From the NCBI GenBank assembly GCA_023386815.1, contig JAEWIZ010000015.1, forward strand, positions 62,001 through 126,000: a DNA stretch of 64,000 bases, read 5' to 3'. The position numbers and the translations under genes were made by a program. How positions within the stretch are numbered: the stretch's first letter is position 1; each line of letters starts with the position of its first letter. Below, in pieces: positions 34,923-44,366 of this stretch. This DNA is from Bacillota bacterium. GTDB taxonomy: Bacteria > Bacillota > Clostridia > Lachnospirales > Lachnospiraceae. The notes under the pieces are model-generated. The model was not told where the DNA came from. It did no database searches and saw nothing but the letters and a program-made list of their open reading frames with translations.

Positions 34923-36017
34923 CTAAGCTTCCTCCTTTCCGGAGGCTGTAGCCTCCCCCTTTTTCTTCGTTATAAAACTCTTAATCGGATGATTTTTTCT
35001 CCATGCGATGCAGGTAGGATTCCAGTTAAATATCATCATCACGATTAATACGATTGCGTAAATTAACATACGATAGTCATCAAGGAAACGTAAGTATTCT
35101 GGTAGAAGTGTTAATATTACAGCAGCTATAATAGAGCCACGGATATTTCCTACACCGCCAAGTACCACGAATACCAAGATCATGATGGACATATTATATC
35201 CAAAGTTCTTTGGCGTTGCTACAAGGCTTGATATATTATGGGAGTATAGTACACCGGCAACACCAGCCATCGCAGCAGATATCGTAAATGCCAAAAGCTT
35301 GAATTTTGTAATATCAATACCTACGGATTCCGCTGCAATACGATTATCACGAATCGCCATGATCGCACGTCCGGAACGGGAATGAATCAAATTTACAATA
35401 ATAACATAAACCAGAATCAGTAATAGGATTGCAACTGTAAAGTTGGTATCTCTGGAGGTACCGGTGATCCCCTTTGCACCATTTACAATAATATCTCCAC
35501 CATCTGCCAGTTTCATATTAGATGCATCCTGCAGGGAAAAATGTAAGCCCTTATCATCGATACCAATATATAATGCATTAATGATATTCTTTACAATTTC
35601 GCCGAAGGCAAGTGTTACAATCGCTAAATAGTCTCCACGAAGACGTAATACTACCACACCGATTAAAGCTCCAAAGAGAGCTGCAAAGATCGCACCTATT
35701 AAAATTGCTATTGTATAACGAATGAATACATTTGAAATACTATTCTCTATACTTCTTGTAAAAAATGCACTTGTAAATGCTCCAATACACATAAAACCTG
35801 CGTGACCTAAGCTTAGTTCACCCAGAATACCTACCGTCAGGTTTAAGGACACTGCAAGGATAGAATAATAGCAGAGTGGAACTAATAGACCCTGCATTAA
35901 GTTAGACATAGCACCTACAGCAATCATAATCTGGCAAATAACATAGAACACCAATATGATGCCCAGAGTGATTATATTATTACGTGTTGATTTATTTAAA
36001 GCTTTTATTTTAGTCAT
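34923..36017 (-). CDS. livM: Branched-chain amino acid ABC transporter permease LivM
   Basis: A 364-residue permease with about ten membrane helices. Family motifs include LNLTVGILGELSLGHAGFMCIGAF near residue 60, RLRGDYLAIVTLAFGEI and GRAIMAIRDNRIAAESVGI. The ATG at 36017 has AGGTG six bases before it; a GTG at 36026 directly after the livH stop is the alternative. The C-terminal tail is Lys/Glu-rich and cytoplasmic. Confidence 0.95.
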   Translation of the reverse strand: MTKIKALNKSTRNNIITLGIILVFYVICQIMIAVGAMSNLMQGLLVPLCYYSILAVSLNLTVGILGELSLGHAGFMCIGAFTSAFFTRSIENSISNVFIRYTIAILIGAIFAALFGALIGVVVLRLRGDYLAIVTLAFGEIVKNIINALYIGIDDKGLHFSLQDASNMKLADGGDIIVNGAKGITGTSRDTNFTVAILLLILVYVIIVNLIHSRSGRAIMAIRDNRIAAESVGIDITKFKLLAFTISAAMAGVAGVLYSHNISSLVATPKNFGYNMSIMILVFVVLGGVGNIRGSIIAAVILTLLPEYLRFLDDYRMLIYAIVLIVMMIFNWNPTCIAWRKNHPIKSFITKKKGEATASGKEEA

Positions 36018-36026
36018 CTTACGCAC

Positions 36027-36908
36027 CTACACTTTCTCATGCATGATCTTACCTAGAATTCCAGTAGGTTTTACCAGAAGCACCAGAATAAGAATGAAGA
36101 ATACAATTGCATCAGCGAGCTGTGAGGATATATAGGCACGGCTCAAGATCTCGATTACACCTAGAAGAATACCACCAATCATGGCTCCTGGAATCGATCC
36201 GATTCCACCGAATACGGCAGCAACAAAGGCTTTGATACCAGGCATCGCACCAGAGGTAGATGTCAAGCTTGGATAGGACGAAAACAGCAGCGCACTTGCA
36301 ACCGCTGCCAATGCAGAACCAATGGCAAAGGTAATTGCAATCGTTTTATTCACATTAATACCCATGAGTACGGATGCGTCCTTATCTTCTGAAACTGCTA
36401 TCATACTACGGCCTGTCTTTGATTTCTTTATAAATACATTTAAAGCAATCATAATAATAAGACACAACGGTATTGTAACCAGAGTCTCCCCTGATATTGT
36501 CAGTTCTCCTCCTGCCAGTTTTAGAGCCGGTACTTTAATAACTGAAGTAAATGATTTTGTATCTGCTCCAAAGATTAATAAAGCCACGTTCTGCAGCAAA
36601 TAGCTAACACCAATTGCTGTAATTAATACAGCCAGAGAGGATGCTTTACGGAGTGGTTTATAAGCCACTCTCTCAATTGTAATACCCAGAACCATACATA
36701 AAATAATTGCAAGCAGCACACCAACGATCGGATTAAGTCCGGATAAACTCATCGCAATAAAGATGACATATCCACCGACCATAATTACATCACCATGAGC
36801 AAAGTTAAGCATCTTTGCAATGCCATATACCATGGTATAGCCAAGTGCAATCATAGAATACACACTACCAAGGCTAATTCCTTTAATTAAGTAAGAAATA
36901 AAACTCAT
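36027..36908 (-). CDS. livH: Branched-chain amino acid ABC transporter permease LivH
   Basis: A 293-residue permease of about eight helices. LGSVYSMIALGYTMVYGIAKMLNFAHGDVIMVG at the start and GRSMIAVSEDKDASVLMGINVNKTI in the middle are diagnostic. The ATG at 36908 follows GGGGG; a longer frame to 36971 lacks a site. It lies about 545 bases after the binding-protein gene, which has its own terminator-like hairpin between, so the permeases are probably made in lower amount. Confidence 0.95.
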   Translation of the reverse strand: MSFISYLIKGISLGSVYSMIALGYTMVYGIAKMLNFAHGDVIMVGGYVIFIAMSLSGLNPIVGVLLAIILCMVLGITIERVAYKPLRKASSLAVLITAIGVSYLLQNVALLIFGADTKSFTSVIKVPALKLAGGELTISGETLVTIPLCLIIMIALNVFIKKSKTGRSMIAVSEDKDASVLMGINVNKTIAITFAIGSALAAVASALLFSSYPSLTSTSGAMPGIKAFVAAVFGGIGSIPGAMIGGILLGVIEILSRAYISSQLADAIVFFILILVLLVKPTGILGKIMHEKV

Positions 36909-37242
36909 ATGAACCCCCGTATATTTTCTTAAGAGATTTGTTGTACACAAGTGAAGCTGCAATAGATTCACTTGCCAGAATCACTATATTTTATTACAGA
37001 AACACGATGAATGTCTCTGTAATTATACCAACGCAAAATCAGCGCCTTTTATGAAAAGTATATAAGCCACTTCTCATAAGTTGTATTGTAGCATAGGTTA
37101 AAATTCGTTACAACTATAAATAATTTCAAATAACACGAAATCGGCATACTATTTATCCTAGGAAATTTAACATTTGTAAATCCTTTGGTGTAACTATTTT
37201 CAAACAAATGGAAAATAACTCAACCGATATAACCGACCGATA

Positions 37243-37328
37243 TTGCGTACTTGGCAGATACTGCTATCGTGCAGGCGCTTCCCCTTACGAACGCTGAATG
37301 AAAGGAACGGTATCTGCCAAGTACACAA
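37243..37328. repeat. Hairpin-forming palindrome in the liv operon gap
   Basis: TTGCGTACTTGGCAGATAC (37243-37261) pairs with its complement (37310-37328) with one mismatch around a loop of 48 bases. No reading frame fits. Together with 37373-37407 it accounts for the structure in the 36909-37453 gap. It may be a small mobile palindrome or an RNA-stabilising hairpin. Confidence 0.6.
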
Positions 37329-37372
37329 TCGCAAAACTATTTCATTTCTCAATTGCATAGATACAAACAAAA

Positions 37373-37407
37373 TATACAGAGGAACAAATAACGAATCCCT
37401 CTGTATA
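37373..37407 (-). terminator. Attenuating terminator after the binding-protein gene
   Basis: TATACAGAGG and CCTCTGTATA, 10-base arms with a 15-base loop, are followed by TTTTGTTTG on the minus strand, 47 bases after the stop codon. Partial read-through would give more binding protein than permease. Confidence 0.7.
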
Positions 37408-37453
37408 TCAAAGTTTCATTTATCATATTTCTAAGAATCAGACTCTAAATGCC

Positions 37454-38611
37454 TTATTCTGCAGAAACATATTTTCCACCCTCGATTTTGAATACTCTAG
37501 GTTGCTTATTAACTTCGCCTGTAGCTGCCCAGGTCATCTGTGTACCGGTAAGGCCGTCATATGAAATCTGCTGAATTGCAGCCTTCATAGCAGGTCCGAT
37601 ATCAGCTACCTTCATATCAGTTTTGATCGCAGCCTTTTCAGCTGCTGCCTTAATGATATAAATTGCATCATATGCATCTGCTGCGAACTGGTTAGGTGTC
37701 TCGTTACTATAAGCAGCCTGATATGCCTTAACAAAGTTTACAGTCATCTCATCTGTGCTTTCCGCAGCAAATGGAGTCATAAGAACAACGCCTTCTGCTA
37801 ATGACTTATCAAAATTCTCAACCGTAAGGATACCATCTAAACCATCACAACCTAAGAAGATTGGTTTGTAGTCAATCGCTGCTGCCTGAGATAAGATCAA
37901 TGTTGCCTGTGAATAATAGATTGGTAAGAATACAAGGTCAGCGCCTGCATCCTTTGCCTTCTGAAGCTGTACGGAGAAATCTGAATTACTGTCCGCTGTA
38001 AACGCTTCTTCTGCAACGATTTCAAGACCTTGGTTTCCTGCCTCCTGTTTAAATGCTGTTTCAATACCGGAAGAATAGATATCAGAGCTGTCATAAATGA
38101 TAGCGATCTTTGTTGCAATGCCTTTGCTCGCTATGTACTGAGCAGAAGCAATACCCTGATTAGGATCGGTAAAGCATACCTGATATACATTTCCATTCTT
38201 AAGAACGTCTGTAGAAGATGCGGATGGTGTTAACTGGAACATACCATCTACATTAGTCTCTTCCATAACGGATGCACAAGCGCCAGAGGTAACAGTACCC
38301 ATAAGCATTTGCATTCCTTCATCCTTCAAAGTGTTATATGCGTTAACGGCTTTTTCTCCGTCTGCCATATCATCTTCAAATTTAAATGTAATCTGAGCTC
38401 CATTGATTCCGCCAGCTTCATTAATCTCCTTAACAGCAAGTTCTGCACCATTCTTAACACTCTGTCCGTAAACAGCTGCATCTCCGGTAACAGGTCCGAT
38501 ACCACCAATGGTAAATGTATCGCTAGCTTTCTTTGTACCGCAAGCAGCAAAGCTTGCAACTACCATACTTGAAACAACAAGCAGGCTTAATACTTTTTTC
38601 ATTTTTCTCAT
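37454..38611 (-). CDS. livK: Branched-chain amino acid ABC transporter binding lipoprotein
   Basis: A 385-residue periplasmic-binding-type protein of the Leu/Ile/Val (Peripla_BP_6) family. The signal peptide ends in a lipobox (SFAACG, Cys at about residue 24), so it is a membrane-tethered lipoprotein. DTFTIGGIGPVTGDAAVYGQSVKNGAELAVKEIN and QFAADAYDAIYIIKAA are typical. It delivers branched-chain (or similar) amino acids to LivHMGF. The ATG at 38611 follows AGGAGG. It has its own promoter at 38709-38737. Confidence 0.95.
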   Translation of the reverse strand: MRKMKKVLSLLVVSSMVVASFAACGTKKASDTFTIGGIGPVTGDAAVYGQSVKNGAELAVKEINEAGGINGAQITFKFEDDMADGEKAVNAYNTLKDEGMQMLMGTVTSGACASVMEETNVDGMFQLTPSASSTDVLKNGNVYQVCFTDPNQGIASAQYIASKGIATKIAIIYDSSDIYSSGIETAFKQEAGNQGLEIVAEEAFTADSNSDFSVQLQKAKDAGADLVFLPIYYSQATLILSQAAAIDYKPIFLGCDGLDGILTVENFDKSLAEGVVLMTPFAAESTDEMTVNFVKAYQAAYSNETPNQFAADAYDAIYIIKAAAEKAAIKTDMKVADIGPAMKAAIQQISYDGLTGTQMTWAATGEVNKQPRVFKIEGGKYVSAE

Positions 38612-38708
38612 AAACTACCTCCTGTTTGGTTTGGGTTCAAAGAAGACGTTCCCTCTACGATAACAAATAATTACTGTCATTGTTAAGAACGCCTTTATTC
38701 TTGCTATT

Positions 38709-38737
38709 ATATTACCCTCGAACTTTGATTTTGTCAA
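38709..38737 (-). promoter_or_regulatory. Promoter of the liv operon
   Basis: On the minus strand TTGACA (38732-38737) and TAATAT (38709-38714) with 17-base spacing lie about 98 bases before the livK ATG. Confidence 0.6.
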
Positions 38738-38796
38738 TATAATCTTTTAATGCGTTAAAGACTAATACGTTAGCTTATTAAAGCAGTGCATTCCCA

Positions 38797-39108
38797 CTAC
38801 AGGAGTTCCCCTCCACACTTATCACAGAACTCTAACCCCTCCAGTGTAATCCCACCGCAATCAGGACATATAATTTTAGCCGGATGTATCTCACGCTCTA
38901 CAACTTCGTATTCGATATCATCTTCATCCGATGGTTCCGAGGTTTTCGAGGTTTCATCAAAACTTCCCTGGGGTTGCAGTTTATTGGAAGGGGACTGATT
39001 TACCTCCAGTCCCTCTGATCCATTATCCTCTAATTCTGTCTGACTGTCATTCACTTTACTATCCAATTTCTTCTTATTAAATAAATTACTGAATAATGAC
39101 ACAAACAT
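38797..39108 (-). CDS. Small acidic zinc-ribbon protein
   Basis: A 103-residue protein. The first 70 residues are acidic and disordered-looking, rich in Ser, Glu, Asp and Asn. The last 28 hold a zinc ribbon with two CxxC pairs (CPDCGG and CDKCGG). I do not recognise the family. It lies 19 bases after the ClpX-type gene on the same strand and so is probably cotranscribed; a role as adaptor or partner of the unfoldase is only a guess. Confidence 0.7.
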   Translation of the reverse strand: MFVSLFSNLFNKKKLDSKVNDSQTELEDNGSEGLEVNQSPSNKLQPQGSFDETSKTSEPSDEDDIEYEVVEREIHPAKIICPDCGGITLEGLEFCDKCGGELL

Positions 39109-39127
39109 TCCTCCCAGACTTTTGGTT

Positions 39128-40540
39128 TTAATTACCTGCTACAATAGCTTTGTGTTTGCCGCTTCCTCTCATCTCAATGACGGGAACTCCCTTACCCTCA
39201 ATATAATCCTTGGTAATAATAACTCTTCCGATGTTATCATCCTTTGGAATCTCAAACATGATATCCAACATAACTTCCTCCAATATGGATCTTAGGGCTC
39301 TGGCACCGGTCTTCTTCTCAATTGCTTTCTCAGCAATAGCCTCCAAGGCCTCAGAATCAAATTGAAGATCTACTTCATCAAGTGCTAATAGCTTCTGGTA
39401 TTGTTTTAAAATTGCATTTTTGGGTTCTTTCAACACCTGTACTAACATTGCTTTCGTGAGACCTTCCAACGAGTATACAATTGGAAGTCTTCCTAAAAAC
39501 TCCGGTATCATGCCAAATTCTCTCAAGTCATCTACGGTAACTTTTTGGAGAAGATTCTGTTCTTCATCATATTTATCCTTAAGATCTGCTTTAAATCCGA
39601 TGGAGGATTGCTTATTCAGTCTTGTCTTTATGATTTTATCCAAATCAGGGAAGGCTCCGCCACAAATAAATAGTATATTCTGCGTATTCACAGTGGTCAT
39701 AGGTACCATTGCATTCTTGGAAGAAGCACCCACCGGCACTTCTACATCACTGCCCTCCAATAGTTTTAATAAGCCTTGCTGTACGGATTCACCGCTGACA
39801 TCACGGCTATTGGTATTACGTTTCTTTGCTATCTTATCAATTTCATCGATGAATACGATACCTCTCTCTGCCTTCTTTACATCATTCCCTGCTGCTGCCA
39901 GTAATTTTGAGATAACACTTTCAACATCATCACCGATATAACCTGCTTCTGTTAATGAGGTAGCATCGGTAATTGCCAGTGGAACATTGAGCAGCTTAGC
40001 CAGGGTTTTCACCAGATAGGTCTTTCCACTGCCGGTCGGCCCAATCATTAACATGTTGGATTTCTCAATTTCGATTTCCGGATCGGTCTGTGTACCAATT
40101 CTCTTGTAATGGTTATAAACACCAACTGATATCACTTTCTTTGCATGCTCCTGACCAATAATAAAATCGTCCAAGCTTGCTTTGATCACATGCGGGGAGG
40201 GTATACTACGACGGTCGAAGGGCTCCTCCTTCTCCGCTTCCTCCTCAGGGCTTTTCTTTTTCAGCTTCTGAGTCTTTGGGATATCATTTTGTAAATTTGA
40301 AAGATTCAGCATGTTTGGTGAAATTCCCATCATATTCATATATGGGTTATCACCCTTGTTTATGGTATCAAAGGTTTTTTGCATACAATCCGAACAAATA
40401 CTGATCTGATTTGGAATATGAATCATCTTTCCCGCTTTACTCTCCGGTCTGCGGCAGAGATAGCATACCTCTTCATAGTCATGGTCATTATTTTTATTGT
40501 TCTTATCTATATTGATATCATCAAAATTATTATTACTCAT
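39128..40540 (-). CDS. clpX: ClpX-type protease ATPase subunit (divergent paralogue)
   Basis: A 470-residue AAA+ unfoldase of the ClpX family. The N-terminal zinc finger has CYLC and CSDC pairs (about residues 26-57) with nonstandard spacing residues. A long charged linker rich in Lys/Glu follows. The AAA+ module has Walker A GPTGSGKT, Walker B IVFIDEIDKI, pore loop GYIGDDVES and an IGF loop (SSIGF) for docking ClpP. The ATG at 40540 has a GGAGG site; an ATG at 40552 is less likely. No clpP is next to it, so it may be a second ClpX with its own substrates. Confidence 0.9.
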   Translation of the reverse strand: MSNNNFDDINIDKNNKNNDHDYEEVCYLCRRPESKAGKMIHIPNQISICSDCMQKTFDTINKGDNPYMNMMGISPNMLNLSNLQNDIPKTQKLKKKSPEEEAEKEEPFDRRSIPSPHVIKASLDDFIIGQEHAKKVISVGVYNHYKRIGTQTDPEIEIEKSNMLMIGPTGSGKTYLVKTLAKLLNVPLAITDATSLTEAGYIGDDVESVISKLLAAAGNDVKKAERGIVFIDEIDKIAKKRNTNSRDVSGESVQQGLLKLLEGSDVEVPVGASSKNAMVPMTTVNTQNILFICGGAFPDLDKIIKTRLNKQSSIGFKADLKDKYDEEQNLLQKVTVDDLREFGMIPEFLGRLPIVYSLEGLTKAMLVQVLKEPKNAILKQYQKLLALDEVDLQFDSEALEAIAEKAIEKKTGARALRSILEEVMLDIMFEIPKDDNIGRVIITKDYIEGKGVPVIEMRGSGKHKAIVAGN

Positions 40541-40735
40541 AAATGCCTCCATTCTACCGCTGATTGCGGCAATAACACTGCGTTATTTTGTATAGTATAT
40601 CGTATAATTATAATCCATACAATAGGTGAATCCTTAATGTTTTATTAAAAAACTATATAATTCTTTTTACATAAAAAACGGATCTATAAGCTTATATTCA
40701 TCAAATCTGAGGAATCAGGTCAGTTCTATTATTAT

Positions 40736-40773
40736 AAAAAGAAACGCCGATTTCGCCCCGGCGTTTCTTTTAT
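40736..40773 (-). terminator. Terminator of the htrA-like gene
   Basis: AAAGAAACGCCG and CGGCGTTTCTTT are perfect 12-base arms around a 9-base loop with T-rich tails in both directions, 45 bases after the stop. Confidence 0.85.
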
Positions 40774-40817
40774 TCATGACAAGTGAATCAGTCTACTGAT
40801 TCATCTTGTTTTCTATT

Positions 40818-42479
40818 TTAATTCTCGGATTGCTGTGACGAACTCAAGCTTGGATTCTTTCCTAATGTCACGGTAACCTTTGCTTCCTCATAAGAGCCAT
40901 TAGCGTTTCGCATGTAGGTTATTGTAACCTTGGTACCGACGCGACGGCTATTAACATATTCCTTTAATTGAGATATTGAAGATATTTTAATATCATCTGC
41001 TTTCGTTATGATGTCATCTGCTTTCAAACCAGCTTTTGCTGCCGCACCGCCTTCGACTGCTTCATTAATATATACACCAACCGGCATATTATAGTAAGCA
41101 GCCACGTCCTCAGTAACATCATTACCGGATATACCAAGATAGCCTTGTTCTGCCTCACTTAGCACTTCTCTGCTCATCAATTCTGTAATAATCGGAGTTG
41201 CCTTGGTAATAGGAATTGCATATCCCATACCCTCTACTTCACTGGAAGCATATTTTACGGTATTAATACCGATAACCTGACCCTCCATATTAATTAGCGC
41301 TCCACCGCTGTTACCGGGGTTAATCGCTGCGTCTGTCTGAAGGAGTACCATTGTTTTTGAATTATAGCCGTCAGATACTTCTACTTCACGATCCTTTGCA
41401 CTAACATATCCAACGGTTACGGATTGACCATAGCCCAGTGCATTTCCGATAGCAATAACCATTTCTCCTACCTTGACATCATCAGAATTGCCAAGCTTTG
41501 CAACTGTAATTGCGTTTAAGGTGGAATCTTTTAATTTCGTAATATCAACCGTAACAACTGCAAGATCTGCTACTGAGTCAGTGCCTTTAATGACTGCTTC
41601 TGCCTGTGAACCATCCGCAAAAGTCACCGTGATTGACTTTGTACCTTCTACCACATGGTTATTGGTTGTAATAAGCAGCTCCTTAGCATCCTTACCGACA
41701 ATAATTCCGGAACCGCTTCCTTCTACCTCCTGATCAATGGACTGTCCGAACCAATCCGTTGTTTGAGTTGAGGTGCTGTTAATGGAAACAATCGCTGGTA
41801 GCATATCCTTTGCTATATTACTTACTGCTGTCTCATTCACTGTCTTTATTGCACCACTTTGCGTGTATCCTACTTCATAACCATAATTATCTGACAATTC
41901 TCCGATCAATGTTTTGGAAGCTGCATTTGGATTAATCGCCAAATATAATCTCTCCACTCCCATAAAGCTAAGACCTGCAACCAGTCCAAAGCAAACTGCC
42001 TTTGCTAAAAACTTAACTACACGACCTCCGGCAGAGCTGGATTTTCGTTCCTTCTTTGGTGGCTTTTGACTGTTTTGATTTGTATCATTGTAATTCGGGT
42101 TCGTATAATAGTAATTTTGATTTGCATTTTGGTTATTATAATCCCACGAACTATTATTCGTGCTGTTGTTATGATACCCTCGGTTTTGTGTCTGCTCAGC
42201 CCAAAAGCTATAGTTTGGTGTTTTATTATTCATATTCCCAGTTTGATTTTGGTTATAAGGGTTTTGGTACTGGTTTTGATAAGGATTTTGATAGGAATTC
42301 TGGTTGGTATAATAACTTTGCCCCGAATACTGATTTGAATTATTGTTGGATTGATTTAAATTACTTCCCGAGTTATTCGGGTTTTGATCTGAATGAAAAC
42401 TGGATTCATTCGTATGATAGCTGGATTCCTTTGAGTTATTATTTGATTGATTTGAGTTGTTATTATCAAATTCTGACAT
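40818..42479 (-). CDS. HtrA/DegP-like membrane-anchored serine protease
   Basis: A 553-residue envelope protease. Residues 1-145 are a cytoplasmic low-complexity region dominated by Asn, Gln, Ser and Tyr (repeats of NQNPYQNQYQ type). A membrane helix follows (VVKFLAKAVCFGLVAGLSFMG). The trypsin-like domain has all three catalytic residues: His in TTNNHVVEG, Asp in DSVADLAVV and Ser in NPGNSGGALI. A PDZ domain ends the protein (GYLGISGNDVTED to the end). HtrA proteins degrade misfolded secreted proteins. The ATG at 42479 has AGGAGA before it. It has its own promoter and terminator. Confidence 0.93.
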   Translation of the reverse strand: MSEFDNNNSNQSNNNSKESSYHTNESSFHSDQNPNNSGSNLNQSNNNSNQYSGQSYYTNQNSYQNPYQNQYQNPYNQNQTGNMNNKTPNYSFWAEQTQNRGYHNNSTNNSSWDYNNQNANQNYYYTNPNYNDTNQNSQKPPKKERKSSSAGGRVVKFLAKAVCFGLVAGLSFMGVERLYLAINPNAASKTLIGELSDNYGYEVGYTQSGAIKTVNETAVSNIAKDMLPAIVSINSTSTQTTDWFGQSIDQEVEGSGSGIIVGKDAKELLITTNNHVVEGTKSITVTFADGSQAEAVIKGTDSVADLAVVTVDITKLKDSTLNAITVAKLGNSDDVKVGEMVIAIGNALGYGQSVTVGYVSAKDREVEVSDGYNSKTMVLLQTDAAINPGNSGGALINMEGQVIGINTVKYASSEVEGMGYAIPITKATPIITELMSREVLSEAEQGYLGISGNDVTEDVAAYYNMPVGVYINEAVEGGAAAKAGLKADDIITKADDIKISSISQLKEYVNSRRVGTKVTITYMRNANGSYEEAKVTVTLGKNPSLSSSQQSEN

Positions 42480-42541
42480 AAATACTCTCCTTTCAATTTT
42501 ACCTTTGAATTTCATTTAAAGTGTCGATTTCATATCGATTT

Positions 42542-42569
42542 AGGATAACTACTTTCTTTTCTATGTCAA
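42542..42569 (-). promoter_or_regulatory. Promoter of the htrA-like gene
   Basis: On the minus strand TTGACA (42564-42569) and TATCCT (42542-42547) are 16 bases apart, about 65 bases before the ATG. Confidence 0.5.
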
Positions 42570-42718
42570 GCCTATTTGGCATGTTCACGTCTCATTTACT
42601 CTTCTCTACGTAACACAGTCTATCAAGACTTTGTGTAGAGATTGTGAATTTATTGTGAGAAATGCAAGAATTTTTATAATCCTTAAGGTTTCTCTGAACT
42701 TTCTTAAGAAAATTTTTA

Positions 42719-42747
42719 TTGTTGAAATCTATATAATCATGTATTAT
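42719..42747 (+). promoter_or_regulatory. Promoter of the sugar transferase and LCP genes
   Basis: TTGTTG (42719-42724) and TATTAT (42742-42747) with 17-base spacing imply a leader of about 145 bases. The leader contains the small palindrome GATAACTTTTATC. The rest of the 42480-42899 gap shows no gene. Confidence 0.45.
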
Positions 42748-42899
42748 ATTAGAGGAACAAATGCAACTTGTGATAACTTTTATCAAAAGTTAATCATGTT
42801 CCTATTTTAGGATACACCATGATTCAAAAGATTAACGCATATTTTACAACCTAACAATAAAATATGATAGCTTGCTGCGGAAAGGAAATTGTGAAATAA

Positions 42900-44324
42900 A
42901 TGATTAAAGATAATCAAAAGATGTTTAATCGGCTTCATGTTTTAATGGATGCCTTCATCATTATTATCGCCTACCTACTTACGTATTTTTTTCGATTTAA
43001 AAGTTTTTTAAATCAATATTCGGTTTTTCGGCTGGATCCCAGTGAAAAATGGTTGTCCTTTGAGGTGTATGCCAGTCGATTACTTGTATTAGTTCCATTA
43101 TACATTTTTGTTTACTATTACGCAAATTTATATACACCAAAACGTGTTCAACGTAGATGGACTGAGTTTTTTAATATTATTGTTGCTAACTTCTTTGGTA
43201 TGGCATTTTTTACTGCCTACTTGTTCTTTATTCAACAAAAACATTATTCACGTGGATTTGTTATACTGTTCTTTCTATTAAATATTTCAATCAGTGCTAT
43301 TGCTCGTATTGCTTTGGCACAGGTACTGAGAAGTGTGAGACGCAAAGGACATAATTTAAAGCATGTTATATTGGTAGGTTATGGACATGCATGTGAAGCT
43401 TATATTGACCGTATATTTGCTAACCCACAATGGGGATACTATATTCATGGTATCTTGGATGACAAGATGGAAGTTGGCACCATGTATAAAAAAGTACCTG
43501 TAATCGGAAGTATTACTCATCTGGAGGCTTTTCTTACTAAGATGACCTTGGATGAAATTGCGATTACCTTAAGTGTCGATGAATATAAAAAATTAGAAAG
43601 AATTGTGGCTGTATGTGAAAAATCCGGTGTTCATACGAAATTCGTTCCGGATTACTATAGCTTTATTACCACCGAGCCCTATACAGAGGATTTATTCGGT
43701 TTACCTGTAATTAATATTCGCAATGTTCCTTTAAGTAATACCTACAATCGAGTTGTAAAACGTGCCGTAGATATCTTTGGAGCACTTGTGGCGCTGATTT
43801 TATTTGGTATTCCCATGCTTTTAGTGGCACTGATTATTAAAATAACCTCTCCTGGCCCTATCATATTTTCACAGGTACGAATTGGAAGGCATAACAAGGA
43901 ATTTAAGATGTACAAATTCCGCTCCATGGAAGTACAATCTGATAAAGAAGAAAAGAAGGCTTGGACAACAAAGCATGATCCTCGTGTAACCGGAATTGGC
44001 AAATTCATTCGAAAGACAAGCATTGATGAATTACCTCAACTGTTCAATGTCATGAAGGGTGAAATGAGCTTAGTTGGCCCAAGGCCAGAGCGTCCCTTCT
44101 TTGTTGATCGATTCAAAGAAGAAATCCCTCGCTACATGATTAAACACCAGGTTGCACCGGGCTTGACCGGCTGGGCGCAAATCAATGGTTATCGCGGAGA
44201 CACATCCATCCGCAAGAGAATTGATCACGATTTATATTATATCGAACATTGGACTTTAGCTCTGGATTTTAAAATAATATTCTTAACCTTCTTCAAGGGC
44301 TTCATTAATAAGAATGCCTATTAG
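42900..44324 (+). CDS. Undecaprenyl-phosphate sugar-1-phosphate transferase (WcaJ/CpsE-like)
   Basis: A 474-residue polyprenyl-phosphate hexose-1-phosphate transferase, which starts a glycan by placing a sugar phosphate on undecaprenyl phosphate. Four to five N-terminal helices (about residues 10-140), a CoA-binding/Rossmann-like region (VILVGYGHACEAYIDRIF) and a C-terminal catalytic domain follow the WcaJ order. The catalytic domain has KRAVDIFGALVALILF, SPGPIIFSQVRIGRHNKEFKMYKFRSM, DELPQLFNVMKGEMSLVGPRP and PGLTGWAQINGYRG. The start (ATG 42900) has an AAAGGAA site at long spacing. It is followed at once by an LCP gene, and the teichoic-acid-type cluster lies just beyond. Confidence 0.93.
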   Translation: MIKDNQKMFNRLHVLMDAFIIIIAYLLTYFFRFKSFLNQYSVFRLDPSEKWLSFEVYASRLLVLVPLYIFVYYYANLYTPKRVQRRWTEFFNIIVANFFGMAFFTAYLFFIQQKHYSRGFVILFFLLNISISAIARIALAQVLRSVRRKGHNLKHVILVGYGHACEAYIDRIFANPQWGYYIHGILDDKMEVGTMYKKVPVIGSITHLEAFLTKMTLDEIAITLSVDEYKKLERIVAVCEKSGVHTKFVPDYYSFITTEPYTEDLFGLPVINIRNVPLSNTYNRVVKRAVDIFGALVALILFGIPMLLVALIIKITSPGPIIFSQVRIGRHNKEFKMYKFRSMEVQSDKEEKKAWTTKHDPRVTGIGKFIRKTSIDELPQLFNVMKGEMSLVGPRPERPFFVDRFKEEIPRYMIKHQVAPGLTGWAQINGYRGDTSIRKRIDHDLYYIEHWTLALDFKIIFLTFFKGFINKNAY

Positions 44325-44366
44325 TTGGGGGAATATCATTTTAGAAAGGATAGGTTAGTTAGTAGA

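Noticed and set aside
37243..37434. Plus-strand 63-codon open frame in the liv gap
   Set aside because: It spans a hairpin palindrome, lacks a ribosome binding site and has no motif.
42056..42481. Plus-strand open frame of 141 codons
   Set aside because: It is the reverse of the Asn/Gln/Tyr-rich repeat of the HtrA gene, whose composition keeps other frames open.
42592..42786. Minus-strand 64-codon open frame
   Set aside because: It lies in a divergent promoter region with no ribosome binding site or recognisable motif.
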